Part shown: piece by piece, positions 1 to 13,440 of the stretch | How the letters are laid out: every line of letters starts with the position of its first letter | Numbering within the stretch: the first letter of the stretch is position 1 | Source of the DNA: Bigelowiella natans CCMP2755 | Taxonomy: Eukaryota; Cercozoa; Chlorarachniophyceae | NCBI GenBank assembly: GCA_000320545.1 | Contig: ADNK01000501.1 | Location: 124,001-188,000 of the forward strand | Length of the DNA stretch: 64,000 nucleotides | Direction: 5' to 3' | Notes under the pieces: model-generated | What the model saw: the letters and a program-made list of their open reading frames with translations, nothing else | Database searches by the model: none | What the model was told of the DNA's origin: nothing | Made by a program: the position numbers and the translations under genes

Positions 1-339
1 ATAATATATAGAAAGAGAGGAGTGCGAGGGGTGAGAGGAGGAGGGAGATGATAACTCTTTAGTTCTCTTCTTTCATTCTTTTGGTTTGCTAGGCTGGCCT
101 CCATCATTGCACGCACGCTCAACCACCTCTTCGTCATCGACCCATTTCGTTCCCCATTGGTGAGACCTGGGAGAAGATGCATAGCCTTGTATCAAGGGGC
201 AGAGAGAAGGAGAGGGAGGGGGAGAAAGAGAGGGAGAAAGAGGAAACAACTACCCCAATGAGAACTCAGTCGGACCATTGTCTTCAGTTGCATTTACCTG
301 ATCATAATTAATGAAAATATATTTAACAACGACGACGAC

Positions 340-376
<37 letters not shown>

Positions 377-2601
377 TGCCTACTAAACAAGTTGATGACT
401 GATCCACTTCGACTACCAGCATAACGAATTGGTTGATAGCGTATGGAGGCAGGTGCACGCCCTAATGATGTTAAAAGCAGTCATCATAAACGGTGAGAAG
501 ATGGAAGTGGGAAGATTATACAATTCATGCATGTTTTTGGGAAAAGTACTTAGCCGAGGTGAAGAAGATGGTTACAAAACAAAGTTTGAGATCCCATGCG
601 CATAAAATGTTGTTGGCCCTTATTCTTATTCTGTGCTACTACGAGTAATACTGCTGACACATGCATGCCCATAAAATCGCCAGCGGCGGACAAACAAATC
701 TGCGACAGCAGCACCTTCGTCTTATTGTGCACATCTCGCATTTGGAAGAAATCATCATTGGGAAAAAGAAGGCCTTTGCGGGAGTAGTGAGAAGGGGGAA
801 AAGGGGTCAATGTGAGGACCAACGACGTGTCCGGAGATGGAGGGGATAAGTAGACCGACGCCAACAATAACATTGTACCTGTGTCCCTGTGCCAATGTTG
901 AGGCTCATTACTTGCTCCCTCGTGGAGAGGGAGGGCCTTATATATATATATATATATATATATTAAATATATTTATATAGGAGGAGGAGGAGGCGGAGGA
1001 GGACGAGAGAGACCAACAAGCAGCGAAGGTAAGTACAATATAAACGCATGTTGGAACTACTCAACACTCAACACTCAACAAGCGAGAGCTTGCTTTTATT
1101 ATTTTTTAATGGAGAAATTGCAATGGCTGCAAGGGCAATACGATGACAAAAAATCAGCAACCCTCCCTCCCTCCCTCTATTACTCTTTCATCTCAGTCTC
1201 CATCGAGATAATACCGAAGAGAATACCTGGATTGCATGGATCGATTTGAGTTCTAATCGTTCCCCCAATATCCTTGCGTCAGAACAATGATTACACAACA
1301 TCGATTCAATGATGATTAGAATGATGAACGGCATATGATGATAATATGGGGTGTGTGACAGTGGTAGTCGCATAACACGCGCAATATCGACACCTCCTTA
1401 CAATTTAATCTGCACGCCATGTGGTAAAGTAGTGCATGGTTATGACTCTGTCTGTCATGTCACATTTCATTTCTAAGTGGCACTTGCTGCTGCTACCGTG
1501 AGAGTATGGGAAATGCAAAAGCGTTGGCAAGAAACTCGGGGTCCCCAAACCCCCCGACAGGGTGTAGCTATGTATATGCAGGGGAGCAGTGAAGAGGAGT
1601 GAGTCTGAGTCTATTGGCTCAATTCTTGGTTTAAAAACGTACGTTTCATGCAATTGGCTCATCTGTGGAAATTTTCCGGGAAAGCATCATGATTGAATTA
1701 GTTACCCGCATGTCGATCCTACCATCGTTGCGCTCTCTAAACACATGTCCTTGTTATGCAAAATAGAAGGAAGGAACACACACAGAGAGGGGGGGAGATG
1801 ATTATTGGTGCGAGCAAGCCAAGGCAACATGCGTCGACGTTGCATATTGATAAGTGAGAGAACACACCTTGAGTGAAAAACAACTCCTCCTGAATACCGG
1901 AAACATTCTCTTCCCAGAGATTTATCGGAGATCCGTGCGATATCATTGAACGTTCTAAGATTCCCCGTACACGACTACGACTGTGATTGTGTGTAATAAG
2001 TCCTTTGTTGAACGCCTATCCCCCCCCTTTTATAACCCTTATAAAAGAGCTCACCCTACCTTTGTAGGATCGGTTCCATCTCAGTGTTCAGATCGTCCCG
2101 AAATTTCTTCGTCTTCGCCGCTGATATAGCACCCTCTAGAGCTACCACGCCGCATTTCTGGAATATTTCCACTGCCTTTTGAAGCCGTCGTCTAGAAAGG
2201 CGCCCTAGGTGATGAGCGATAAGGATTAAAACCATGGAGCATATCAGTGGAATAAGACAAATTCAGGAGATTTTTTGTTCGAATGAAGATAGTCTGATTA
2301 GTGTTCTACCCTTTTCACGCTCCTTCTTCGAAACACGGAACACAATGCCTTTCTTCGAGCTACATCGTTGTTGCGAGTAACGCCATCCTCCCAATTCCTC
2401 TAATTTGCTTGTGTTGGATTGCCGACTGCTGTTCTTCATGCTAGTGTTACTGCTACCCTTCTCCAGCTCAGTAATCATCTTGTTAGATGACTGGGCTGCT
2501 TTCAGATTCGCTTCAGTCCTGCTCACCGGTAAAGCATTCGAGGAACCAAGAATGGCACAGCAGCAAACCAAAGCTCCGAGGGACACGCTGAATATTTTCA
2601 A
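1..2601 (-). CDS. Phytanoyl-CoA dioxygenase (PhyH)-like 2-oxoglutarate/Fe(II) oxygenase with signal peptide, 3' end outside the window
   Basis: A probable non-haem iron, 2-oxoglutarate-dependent hydroxylase; the substrate is unknown. Exon 1 (from the ATG at 2601) encodes a signal peptide (MKIFSVSLGALVCCC...SSNALP) and a Ser/Asn-rich linker, then splices in phase to an exon at about 2062-2177 with the typical PhyH start FQKCGVVALEGAIS. Later exons follow the family order: RSMISHGSPINLW (about 1870-1950), ILGERLELKSIHAIQ (about 1220-1270), PQHWHRDTG (about 880-905) with the iron-binding HxD as H-R-D, LPPYAINQFVMLVVEVD (about 380-450), NGPTEF (about 255-300) and GSHQWGTKW (about 80-170). The distal His and the Arg lie beyond the left edge. 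One or two exons between 450-880 and 1270-1870 are unresolved. It is divergently paired with the CRT-like gene. The family call is firm; the exon map is partial. Confidence 0.8.
344..374. repeat. (TA)n microsatellite
   Basis: A perfect TA dinucleotide run inside an intron of the left PhyH-like gene. A second TA run lies at about 936-962 in the same gene. Confidence 0.95.
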
Positions 2602-3019
2602 ACGAGTGTTTCAAGGATATAGTAGTCACAGGGAATCAGTGCATTACCCCAGTGTCAGGAACACCAAGTCTCTCTGCTCCAAGAAGTGTGCACCTGAACG
2701 TCATGATAATTATCAAAGTGCATTTCGCGGGGAGAGGATTTGGGCAGTCCCGCCAGACTGACACTCTCTGGAACGATATTTTCCCTTTGATTAGTGCAAA
2801 GAGACTACGTTTAAAAGATTTTGAGTTGCTTTCATCATTTTGATCCTCATGGTCGCGTTCAGCTAGTGTGCTCCGCGTATCTGCCACAACTGGGCCTCCT
2901 CCCCTTTTCCTTCGCCGACTCGGCATGAGAGAGGGCGGAGCGGAGGCTCTCCGATCGGAAGCGCTTCGTCGCGTGGTGTCTGTTATTTGGAATTGCGACT
3001 TCAATAGTACCATGGTCGC
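2602..3019. promoter_or_regulatory. Divergent spacer between PhyH-like and CRT-like genes
   Basis: About 420 bases separate the two start codons, so this must hold both 5' UTRs and both core promoters, or one bidirectional promoter. I see no TATA box or repeat that stands out. Short ORFs on both strands here look fortuitous. Confidence 0.5.
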
Positions 3020-5133
3020 ATGCTCAAATTCCCCTTAAAAAGAACCATTTCGAGTGAATATGTCGCTGAGGCAAAATGCAAAGAATTTTCCCCCTGCGAC
3101 AATGATCTTACCATGTCGCTTGGGAATGATTTTGCCGAAACCACATTCCCCATCCCCTTGCCAATGGCTCTGCCTACAGAGCAAAGCCGGAAGCGATCTG
3201 TGTCACTGGGGATGGACACATCGGCTAAGAGCCAAAATGAAGGCCAATCGCTTCCTCCTAAATCTTCCCATCGGGTACATTACCATAGGAAAGCTGTGAG
3301 ATGGAGAAGGGGTTGCGGGCATCATCTTCCGCATGTCTGACCTGATACACATCCCTTACTTAATTCTATCCAGTCGATATCCGAGCATCATGCCACTAGC
3401 CATCTCAGCTGTACGAGACTTATTCTCCTACTGGGTATGATGATGCCAGCTTTGGGAGATCTGTCGCTGATTACCCGTTAAAAACATTACTCAACAAAGG
3501 GTGTCTGCATATTGTCAGGTACTCTGGTGCTTGTTGGAGCAGCTAACTTCGCCATGTTCAAGTCCATGTACAACGCATATGGGTACTCATAAATATTGGA
3601 CATTATTTACAAATGTCGTCGAGTAGTATGATGTAGTGACATACACCTCTAACTGTCATTCAGTGAGAAGAACGCCTACTTCGTCTCTCAAGGGGTGAAT
3701 CTACTTTACGTGGTATCTAAATATGACACAACTAAAATATGCCGCTTGAAACTAGCTTGAATCGAGATAGTCATATGTATGACGAATCGGTCCCTGTATT
3801 GTTGTCCTCTCTCCCCAAAAAGATATACGGAGGCTTGCTGGTCTACCCTCGACAAATATTCTGTGCGAAGGTAATTATAAGAATCATGGGTAGTAGTAGC
3901 AAGTATCTCCGCCAAGGGATGATATTTTGAATTTAATAGTACTAAGAAAGAATACAATCCTCCCAGCATACCTTTGGGAACGTTATCTGACTACTCTACA
4001 CAGAAGTGGCAATCAGATGTAACTGCATGTGCATCTATGTATTATCACATAAATATAATGTTCTCCCAGAAGGACTACGAGCCTATACGTCACCGAAGGC
4101 GAGGAAACGATAAGTCTCCTGCGCAGAGTTCAGATATAGACCCGAAGTTAAAGTTTCTTGTCATGGGTACAAACTAGTTTGAAGCAGGAGAAAAATAAAT
4201 ACTCATCCACATCATCATCGACAGGCATTTTAGATTGCTTCGGGACCTTCTTTACTGCAATGGGGGCCGTGTACACTCCGGGAGTATTCCAGGTAATAAT
4301 ACACAATAGTAAGTAATTTGGAAGATGAGCAAGAAATGATGGGCACGATGATTACTGATCTATGCCCAAGCGTCTTCATTAGAATCGCGGCAAGTAACGA
4401 CGACGACGACGACAGAGGATAGACTTACAATTTTTCTCATCCATTCTCTTAAAACATTTATGTTTTAATTATAGACGCTTTTAAATCAAACGTTGATTCC
4501 CTGCACGATGTTCTTCTCCTATCTAATCCTGAGGTTATCTGTAGTAAATAGTAATATTACTAATATATCAGTGCCAGCAGGCTAACAAGCTGCTGAAGGT
4601 GGTGGCGGTGGTGGTGGTGGTAGAGCGTGACACCTCTGCCCTCCCTCTTCCTTCTAATATTCTATTGTTATTCTTGAATAGGTCCCGATATAACCTCGTC
4701 CAGATGTCAGGAGCACTTGTCATCTTCTTAGGAGCTGCTGTTACAATATTGCCCGCGATTTTCAGCGAGACTGACAGAGCTAGTAAGCAGTTTCGCTGGT
4801 AATAAAAAGTGGGCTGCGTTGCTCGAAGATGTGTCGCTAAAGTGCCCAAAATGGGTTGTAGTGCGCGCGACTGTATGTGGTGTGTGCGTGTGTTCAACGT
4901 TTCGCGCCATAGTTCCACGTCGTCGTTAGCATTCTTCATATTGTCTTTCTGATTCGTGAAAACCACCGTATGAATGCGTTTCTATAGGTATGCTTGTCTT
5001 ATATACTTTTTCTCCAACGTACCGATGGCCATATCGTCGGTGAGTAAGTGAGTGAGTAAGCGAGTGCGTGGGTGAGTGATGAGGAATACTCGAGGGAGGA
5101 CATCTACATACACCCCTTCTAATACAGCAGATA

Positions 5134-5179
<46 letters not shown>

Positions 5180-7654
5180 GAAGAGAAATGAATTTCATTT
5201 TTATACGATTTCATGTCGAATACGTACATGTAAAATTAGTTTATAATCGTATATGTGCGTGTGTGCGTGAGTGCGTGTGTGTTGATATAAAATGTGCTAA
5301 TATTTGTATACAATAAATGCCAACTGTGTTCCATTCTATATGCAGGTTTACAAGGAAATGAGCTTCCGTAACCAGAAGATTGACGTTTTGTAAGTACAAT
5401 TCGTAGTTAGTAGTCGTGGCCATAGTCTCTTCACGCATATGCATTCGCACACTCTCACTTACTGATAAAACACACACATGCACAGCTACCTGACGCAGTG
5501 GGTGTCGATATTCCAACTTCTCGTCGGTTTCGTCCTCGCCCCGTTACAAAATCTTCCGGGTAAATCTACCAGACAGTACGTTACGTGTGTGTGTATAATA
5601 AATGGCCACAGCTCATTCTCCTCACCCTCCCTTTCCCTCTTGAATTGAGAAACGCTGCTTTGAGATTAGCCTGAGAAGCATCAATCAGCAGAAGAGTTGA
5701 GTAGCACTTCTCACGACAATCATTATTGATTATTTATTAGGGTTTGGTACAAGTGCATACGGAGATGCCCCTGACATTTGGACTCAACTTCGTCGCGTAA
5801 TAATACAAAGAGGGGGAAAACGTTAGCATTAGCAGGAAGAAGGGAGAAGGAGAGCAAGTGCGGGGGCACAAAGCGGACGCTGCTCAAATGCGATTGCGAG
5901 CTAATAGCTGTGCTTTCCTCTCTTCCTCTTCTTTCTTTGTTCTTCAATGAGCAGGGGAAAGACTGTTGGCTGGAGATAAGTAAACAGTGCGAAGCTAAAT
6001 CTACATTCTGGTCTCCTCCCCCACTCATCTCTCCTTACTCCACATGAAAATCATCGTCGTCATCGTCGTTGTCATCATACGATAAAACTACTCAGGCTGC
6101 TTCCCGGTTATGTTGGAATAAACTTCGTCTTCAATACTCTTGGATTGTAATATCATCTTTTTTTACTCGGTGAGGAGACATAATCTTCATCCACATACAT
6201 ACCCGACAGGTATTTAACCAAGAGGAGTAGTGCGGTGCTCACTTCGATCGCGTAAGATGCCATTCTTCTTCTTCCTTTTCTTCTTCTTCTTCTTCAACCC
6301 TCCCTTCCCGCATTTCCCTCCAATTTACCACCTTGCTCGTCTTGACGTAAATATTGCTACGAACCAGGCCATAGTAACTCCGTAGAAAAACAACCAATTT
6401 CTTATGCATCTCGACAGATACGCGCTCCTTCTCCCTGTCACGACGATAACGTTCTCCCTCGATATCCTGGTATTCTCTCTTTCTTTCTCACATCCAGCTG
6501 CATTATATATTAATACTTCATTCTCTCTTCCCCTCCCTCCTTCTTTTCCGCTCATTTCTGAAAAGGGGGCTTACCAAGAGAAGATTACAAAGTTTACTTG
6601 GATAGGTTGCTGAACTACTTCACAAAGGGAGGAAGGGAGGGATGAGGGGTGGGATGATGGAAAGGGTATGCTGCTCAATCTGATGACACGATGCGATGAA
6701 TTTAGGGCTGTCGTTGACCATCTCTGGATTTCTGCTTTACCGGTGGGCAACACCTCGATCAAGAGCAGCAAGAAAGAAGAAGGTGATTTACACCAAGGCC
6801 GCTCCGTTTCGAGATCGGTCGGGCTGCTCGGTTTTAGTTCTCACAGAACCGAGAACAATAGTATTGGGAATGGTGGTGTCGTTAAAGACGATGCCCTCCT
6901 CCTTTTGTCTGGTTTTTTTCTTTCTTCTATTTACTCGACGTCGAGACTAGTGTCTAGATTCGACTTCTATACACGTGTCTCCCCCCCCCTGTTCGTTGTG
7001 ACACTGATGCATGCATGCATTCAGCTGCGGCGATCGACCTCCGCCCCCAGCGACGCTAACGCAGAGGAATCTAATCGAGTAGTGGGCAAAGCAGCCGAAA
7101 AAGTAGCCAAAGCAACTACGACGACAGTGCCGACAGAAATCGTCGCAGGGCGACGACGCTTGCCCTCCCCTGAGATATCGGAGAATCATGCAGCAGTATT
7201 CTCTAGTGTTGCTCATGCTGGGGGGGGAAGGGTGGTTGAAGGAAAGGATTCCCCGACCATTCTCTGCGGTGGCGTCGAGAGACTCGGCGATGTTTTCAAT
7301 ATGGAGAGGGGGAGGAGGAATCCTGCCGTCGACGGAGATGATGATGCTGATAGCAGCATAGCTGGGGGGGGAAGAACATTGCCTGGAACACCGAAAATCG
7401 GTAAACATTTTAAGTAGGTCTACGCACTAAACAACCTTCAAACTGTCGTGAAAGCACTCTGCATGGCTGCAGCAATAGCAATATCAACAGGAATTTGCAA
7501 AAGACACACTGTTTTGTACCCTGCTGTATACAGCGTTTCGTCAACTGGGATCATCCTTAATCAAGCCTGTCTGTCTTATGTAAAAATTGAAACATATCTC
7601 AGGATTCCAGGAGAGAACTGGGGCCTTCAACATAGTAGAATTCACGGACACAGA

Positions 7655-7704
<50 letters not shown>

Positions 7705-7880
7705 TAAATTTCAGAAGATGTTTTTCGTCTCGTGATTATAAGTCATCGTGCATATGTGTTATCAGGGTACGATTCTGAGAGATCTCTAAACTTTGAGTAT
7801 AAACGGGACATCAATGAACGCAGTGCCATCATCACAAGGCAATATCACTATTTCACAGACCAAAATCGACTGCTTTATTG

Positions 7881-7925
<45 letters not shown>

Positions 7926-8022
7926 AACACTACCATATGTGCCCACTCTTATTCTTTTTGCAGGAAAGAAAGTAGGGAATCGAATTCGAACCAGCCGCAG
8001 TATGGAAGCTGTAGCTAGTTAA
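3020..8022 (+). CDS. Chloroquine-resistance-transporter-like (CRT/CLT) membrane protein with C-terminal extension
   Basis: A multi-pass transporter of the drug/metabolite superfamily. CRT relatives sit in digestive vacuole or plastid membranes and move small peptides, amino acids or thiols; the substrate here is not readable. Exons join in phase: 3020-3295 (cytosolic Ser-rich N-terminus), 3374-3434, 3519-3582 (first helix, GTLVLVGAANFAMF), 3664-3712, 3823-3870, 4070-4166, 4225-4292 (ILDCFGTFFTAMGAVYTP), 4475-4533 (TLLNQTLIPCTMFF), 4682-about 4800, 5346-5389, 5486-5559, 5741-5796, 5956-6011 (the Cys-containing loop typical of CRTs), 6096-6146, 6210-6251, 6418-6469, 6566-6605, and a last helix from 6706 (LSLTISGFLLYRW). 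One small exon between 4800 and 5346 is missing. After a basic tail at about 6750-6850, either translation stops at 6950, or it splices at about 7024 into a Ser/Thr-rich cytosolic tail that can be followed in phase to the TAA at 8022. The family is secure, the tail moderate. Confidence 0.8.
5138..5175. repeat. (GA)n microsatellite
   Basis: A GA dinucleotide run in a CRT-like gene intron that also contains GTGA-rich sequence just upstream (about 5040-5080). Confidence 0.95.
7661..7920. repeat. CT/GT microsatellite pair in 3' introns of the CRT-like gene
   Basis: CT repeats at 7661-7686 run straight into GT repeats up to about 7706, and a second CT run lies at 7886-7920. In the extended CRT-like model both are intronic, and the second one would serve as the polypyrimidine tract ahead of the last exon. 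Confidence 0.85.
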
Positions 8023-8557
8023 GGGCTGAAGCTATCGTCGTAACGTGGCGCAGTGTGATTTTTATTACATGTAGCTGCTTTGTAAATAACTGACATGCGA
8101 GACCTCAAGATAAATACGGCTAATATGCTAGTATGCTACCTGGCTAGCTGGCCAGGTGGTGTTATAATTGCTAACCAAATTTTAGGCGAAGAATGTCTAG
8201 TCTATCTAGCTAAGCTATTTAAGCATATAATGCTGTGTGGTCTAGTGGTGCGCTGGAAATAGCTGTACCTTCTAGCGTTGTATAGTTGTATACATGTTGT
8301 ACCATGCTAGCATGATGCCGGTTTTGCACGCAACTCGATCGGTAGCGGCTCTCTACATCGTGAGTTGTCGCATTATGCCTGCGTGCTAGCATTGCTAAGC
8401 TATATAGCCCATCTGCGGTGCGCATAGCTGAATAGTTTATTTCAACATGACACTATTTCTGATCGCTAGATCGACATCAATTGGCGAACCCATCTTCGAT
8501 CAATGAACAACAACAAGCGTCTACACATTTCAGTCAACTCCATTGCGTTCTTATTGT
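8023..8557. other. Convergent 3'-3' spacer, CTAG/GCATGC-rich
   Basis: This lies between the end of the CRT-like gene and the stop of the ANK-Roc-COR-CHAT gene. I find no coding frame. It is dense in CTAG, GCTAGC and TGCTAGCATG-type palindromic words (for example at 8110-8160, 8200-8215, 8300-8320 and 8385-8400). It must contain both 3' UTRs and polyadenylation sites. Confidence 0.55.
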
Positions 8558-11176
8558 TCAATTTTTGACATCATCAACGAAGCGCCGTGTAGTCATCAAT
8601 GACTCATTTAACAAGTCGACCAAATAGTACGGCTTGTTTCTAATCACGCGGCGAGCATCGTTTATATCAATATATTTCTTGTGCATTTTCTGAAGGAGAA
8701 GGAACGCGGTTTGGGGATTCTTGTATTTGTTACTCTCCTTGAAATGCTTGGACGCTGATATCAAACGCAAATTCACACAGATTCACACACACACACACAC
8801 ACACACAAGTAGTGACCACAATACTGAATGAAATTGAAACTGGGAAGAAGCATCAACCATGAAAATGTGGGACGTACCGTACAGTTTAGTGAAATGCTTG
8901 TGCTTAATTCCGTCTTCTATTAGCTTCTCAAAGTTTGAATCTTTGAAAGCATATGCCCGCATCTTGAAGAATTTCTCAAATAATCTCCAGCGCCAAACGT
9001 TCAGCATTAGGTCCTCTTTCTATTAAAGAATGAATGAATTGTCAGCCCGTGAATAACATACGAAGAACAATGAAAAAAAAGGCAACACACATCTACCAAA
9101 AACCATACATTGGAGTCGAAGCCCTGCAGCTGGATCGGTTTTGTGGATGTTGTAAGAATGTGTAGTCTCGGGCTTAGATCCATTAAATCCGTGAAGAGCT
9201 TCTCTCGATCTTCGATTTTCACTTCATCTGCGCCATCGATGATCTGGATAGATGAATTTTGTTTAATAATGCCAGCAATTTAAGTTTTAGAGAAAGTAAA
9301 AGCGAGTTGTGACACACCATGAGTACGGGACGATCGGAAATTGTCAGAAAGAATCTCTTGATTCTCTCGTAAGGATCTAGCTTTCCAGCTTTCTCCGTGT
9401 ATAAATACTTCATATCGGGAAGATTCATGAGGTTTTGCACCACTTCATTCCGACTCTTTCCGCCTGAAACCTGTGTGTGGAGATCGTTGAGGAAAATACA
9501 GTCTTAATGCAGATATTTCAATTCGTGGGTGATTTAATACATCTGGTTTCTACCCAAAAGATGCCGTCAGGTCCTTCTACGTCATAGTGCTTCAGACGCC
9601 AGGCTACATACTTTGCTGCTGAGGTCTTTCCAACCTTGCTTGGCCCTGTGAGTTGCACCCAGCGATGACGCGTTGAGTTCTCTTGATCACGTTGTACAGC
9701 CGTGAATAGATTCCTTTGGAGCTGCAAGTAGTGATCAACCGCCCACTTTAGCTGTTTCAGGAAAGGGGCTGGATGAAAGTATTGCGGGAGAGCAGGAAGC
9801 CAGCTCTTTAGTTTTGCGGGGGGAGGAGAATACGGTTTGAACGAGAATCTGACGTCATGGTTCCCGTCTTTGGGCAGCAAAAGATACTTTTTGACCTCCT
9901 CATTCAGACGTTTTGCCTTTCGAAGTAGCTCCTTATGTTGACTCGTATGTGTTTCATGGCCCTTCGATTGTTTAGTATAGGTACTGGCCATATCCTTCAG
10001 TTGTTGCTTCGCAGCTTCAAAGGAGGTCAAAACAGCATCCCCACCTAACAACCTCTCGAAAAAGACCGTCTGGAATATTCGTACGGCTTTATCGCCCAAT
10101 AACTCTTCTTCGCTGCATACTATTATATGGTCAACCGCTTTTAACCGAACAAGTACTTGAGCTACCGCTTCGCTCTTGCACGCAGCCAGCATCAATATCT
10201 TCAACGAGCACGTCGGCGTTTTCTTCGCCTCCATTATCATTTTAGTAAACTCATCAGACTTCACATAAACAGCCTTTCCTTGAGGAACATCGTTTTCAAA
10301 TTGGAGGCCATGTTCACCATGACAGCCCACTAGCATCGCAAAGCAATCAGATCGTAAAGCTCTTTTCATATTTTCTTTGGAAGCTCTCCATCTGGACATG
10401 TGAAGTTGGCAGTCCTCGTTATCAGCGCCACATCCGCTATTGACGCTGACGACTTTGCTCATGTCTTCCATCATTTCGCCGTCTTTCTCTAGTTGCAAGA
10501 TGGAGTGCATGTTGTTCAAGGGCAAAGCAAATACGAATGCCAAGTGGGCGGGTACCTCGATATCATTGTCAAAATGAAGTTTAGACCATCTGCATTGAAT
10601 CTCTGGTCGGACAACATAGAGAAAGAGGGTGAAGGAGAGAGATAGAGAGGGAGAGAGATAAATAGAGAGAGAGAGAGAGAGAGAGAAGCGTGTACTGCAA
10701 TTGGACACAGCAGTTCAAATCGCATGCACACGTTCCTACCTCGTCGCTCGTAAGCGGCCGCACCCACGCTTCTACTTTCGCATCAAAATTACTAGCATTT
10801 TTAGCCTCTCGAAGCTGCGGACCTCGCTCCACCCACATCAGCTCAACATACCTGTACAATGGGGGATTGCTTACCGCTTACAACCAAGAAAATGAACATT
10901 GTGCGATGACGAACAATCTCGCCCATTTTGCACGGATGGAGTGGTAAACAATTATGCGGATAAGAAAAAGATGATTTGCAAGGCATGTGCTATGAATACT
11001 GTTGCGAATCTGTACGTACTCTTCGAAGGTTATCCCCCCCCTCTTCGTAGCTGATGTGGGTAGACTTTTCATGCGTTTACTTCTGCATTGGGCGCTCTCC
11101 GAAGGATACAGTTGCTGCAGAGAGAAACTAATATGAGCTCCTATCCGATCTCATTAGCATATCAATTTATTTCTTG

Positions 11177-11214
<38 letters not shown>

Positions 11215-11669
11215 CGATTCATGCCATGATGTTGAGAGTTCTCACCTCGATGTGTTTCATTACAGTCTTGAGCTGAATGAGCCTTTTGCTGTCATCGCCC
11301 GATGAAGGCTCACATATATCGAATGTGTAACTGAAGTAATCGAAATACAGAGGTTACCTCATTATGTAATGATGCGGTATATATGCTCATCCTATCATCA
11401 CGATCATGATGATTGTGCCCACCTCTTAGCTGTTACAATCTCCTCTCCATCTCACATCATAATTCAATTAACTCTCCATTTGCACATTAGCGCATGCGCA
11501 ACCTACCGTAGTATACGGTGCTTGCTGAAGAGCTCGTAGAACGGTTCCCAAGACCGGAAATCAGCCATTTCGACATTCCTGGAGTTCGTCTTGGAGACAA
11601 TTCTCGTTAGTTTATTCTCGCAGGCCTTTCTCCAGTTGTCATAGTCAACGGTATGCGTCATTGTGCTAC

Positions 11670-11726
<57 letters not shown>

Positions 11727-11764
11727 TAGTCAGAGATAGTCAACGGTATGCGTCATTGTGCTAC

Positions 11765-11804
<40 letters not shown>

Positions 11805-11832
11805 TCAACGGTATGCGTCATTGTGCTACATT

Positions 11833-11874
<42 letters not shown>

Positions 11875-12287
11875 GAGAAAGGGAGAGAGAAAGTTGCATT
11901 ATTTATATCGTACCACAGAACTAAATCGCGAGAAAACGACGATTACTCGCTGCTTATATATGACCCTGCTAGCGACTACCTCTACTCTTCGCTACTTACT
12001 ACTACAAACGCACCGATTGAACAAAATGACATCAAACTCGGCAGCCTCACTGTCTTGGTACGGCCACGTGTGAATGCCATTGGCAATCTCGAGGATGAAT
12101 TGCAATATCCTGCGCACATAAAGACGCAGTCACGTTCGTGTTCATTCCCAAAATCTGGGGTAATATAATCGGTATAAATACGATGTCTAGGCACCTCGCG
12201 CAGTCTTCAGTTTCCGACAGAATTTCGATGTCTACTGACATCACACGACGGCTGCGCCCCCTCCTCCTGGCAAGATAGTTATGGCGG

Positions 12288-12329
<42 letters not shown>

Positions 12330-13401
12330 TGTGGTTGTGTTGTTACAAAAAGACCCTTTCTTCCTCTGAAGCATAGTGGTACTAACTCGGAAATGCACGG
12401 GTTCTAGATATAATTCAGCTTCGCCTCTGACGAAAACCTGACAAAAGCATGTATATGAAGAGGGATTGTCAGCAAGAAATAAACGTCAATTTCGAATAGA
12501 CGCACCAACAAGAAAAGAAAAACGAAATGAGTTGTACCTGCTGCTCCAGTTTGAATGGAACCGTCATACCTTCTGGTATTAGATAAATTATGCGTTTGAA
12601 ATAGAGCTTGACGTATTTTAAAAATTCCATGATGATGACGATGATGATAATAGTCAACATTAGACACCTTTTCGAAGCCGTTTTGTACGCTCAGTATTGG
12701 ATGAAAGCTCAGAAACTACGCAATACGAAAACACACACACACACACGCACACACGCACAAATGTAATTATTCGCAAAAGCGTAGTTACTTTTGAGAGGTT
12801 CTTTTTCGTTTAACATCGTTACTAATGGGGAAATGTGAAATATCAGCGTAACTACCGATGCTTCCGACGAGAATATCATGATAGGAATGCGGCCTGAGGC
12901 GTTTAAAGCGCAGCGAAAACTTCCCCATCACTTTGTACTCTTTCCTCTCTCTAGATGTCGAATCTTTCATCATCGAAGGCACCAGATACTTGTCTGTGCC
13001 CCCGATCTTGCAGAGTATCATGAACCTATTTAAAGCAGAAGGAAACGAAACTTATGACATGGAATACATTTACATCGAATCGAAGGCGAGAAATCTGCTT
13101 CTCTCATCGCAATCGATGAGTAATATTACTCTTTTATGTAATTTAATTACAATACAACCACCCACATCTCTCGTGTTTTGCGCTTAGCATGAATGCATGC
13201 ATGTGCTACTTCTCCAGGATGTTGCGCCCATATTCGTATAGCCTCATCTTCTCCAGCTCCTCTGCTGTGACTTTGCTGTCTTCATCGTGGCCCTCCTCAG
13301 TGAGCAGTGGCTTTGGGCAACGCCACAGGTGTCTCAACACTGCCTCGTGGATGATGACTCCTTCATCAACAAACCTATGTGTGTATGTGTGTGTGTGTGT
13401 G

Positions 13402-13440
<39 letters not shown>

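Noticed and set aside
10516-10767. Ser-Leu-rich minus-strand ORFs upstream of the CHAT exon
   Set aside because: They are translations of the CT repeat that forms the polypyrimidine tract of the intron ending at about 10601.
11072-11505. A clean gene boundary between the Roc-COR and CHAT-NTPase parts
   Set aside because: The stop at 11503-11505 lies directly after a strong donor (CG then GTAGGT), and two further exons continue in phase to the CHAT part. The two-gene model is kept only as an alternative.
11663-12168. Plus-strand ORFs of repeated Arg-Glu
   Set aside because: They are translations of GA microsatellites inside an intron of the minus-strand gene.
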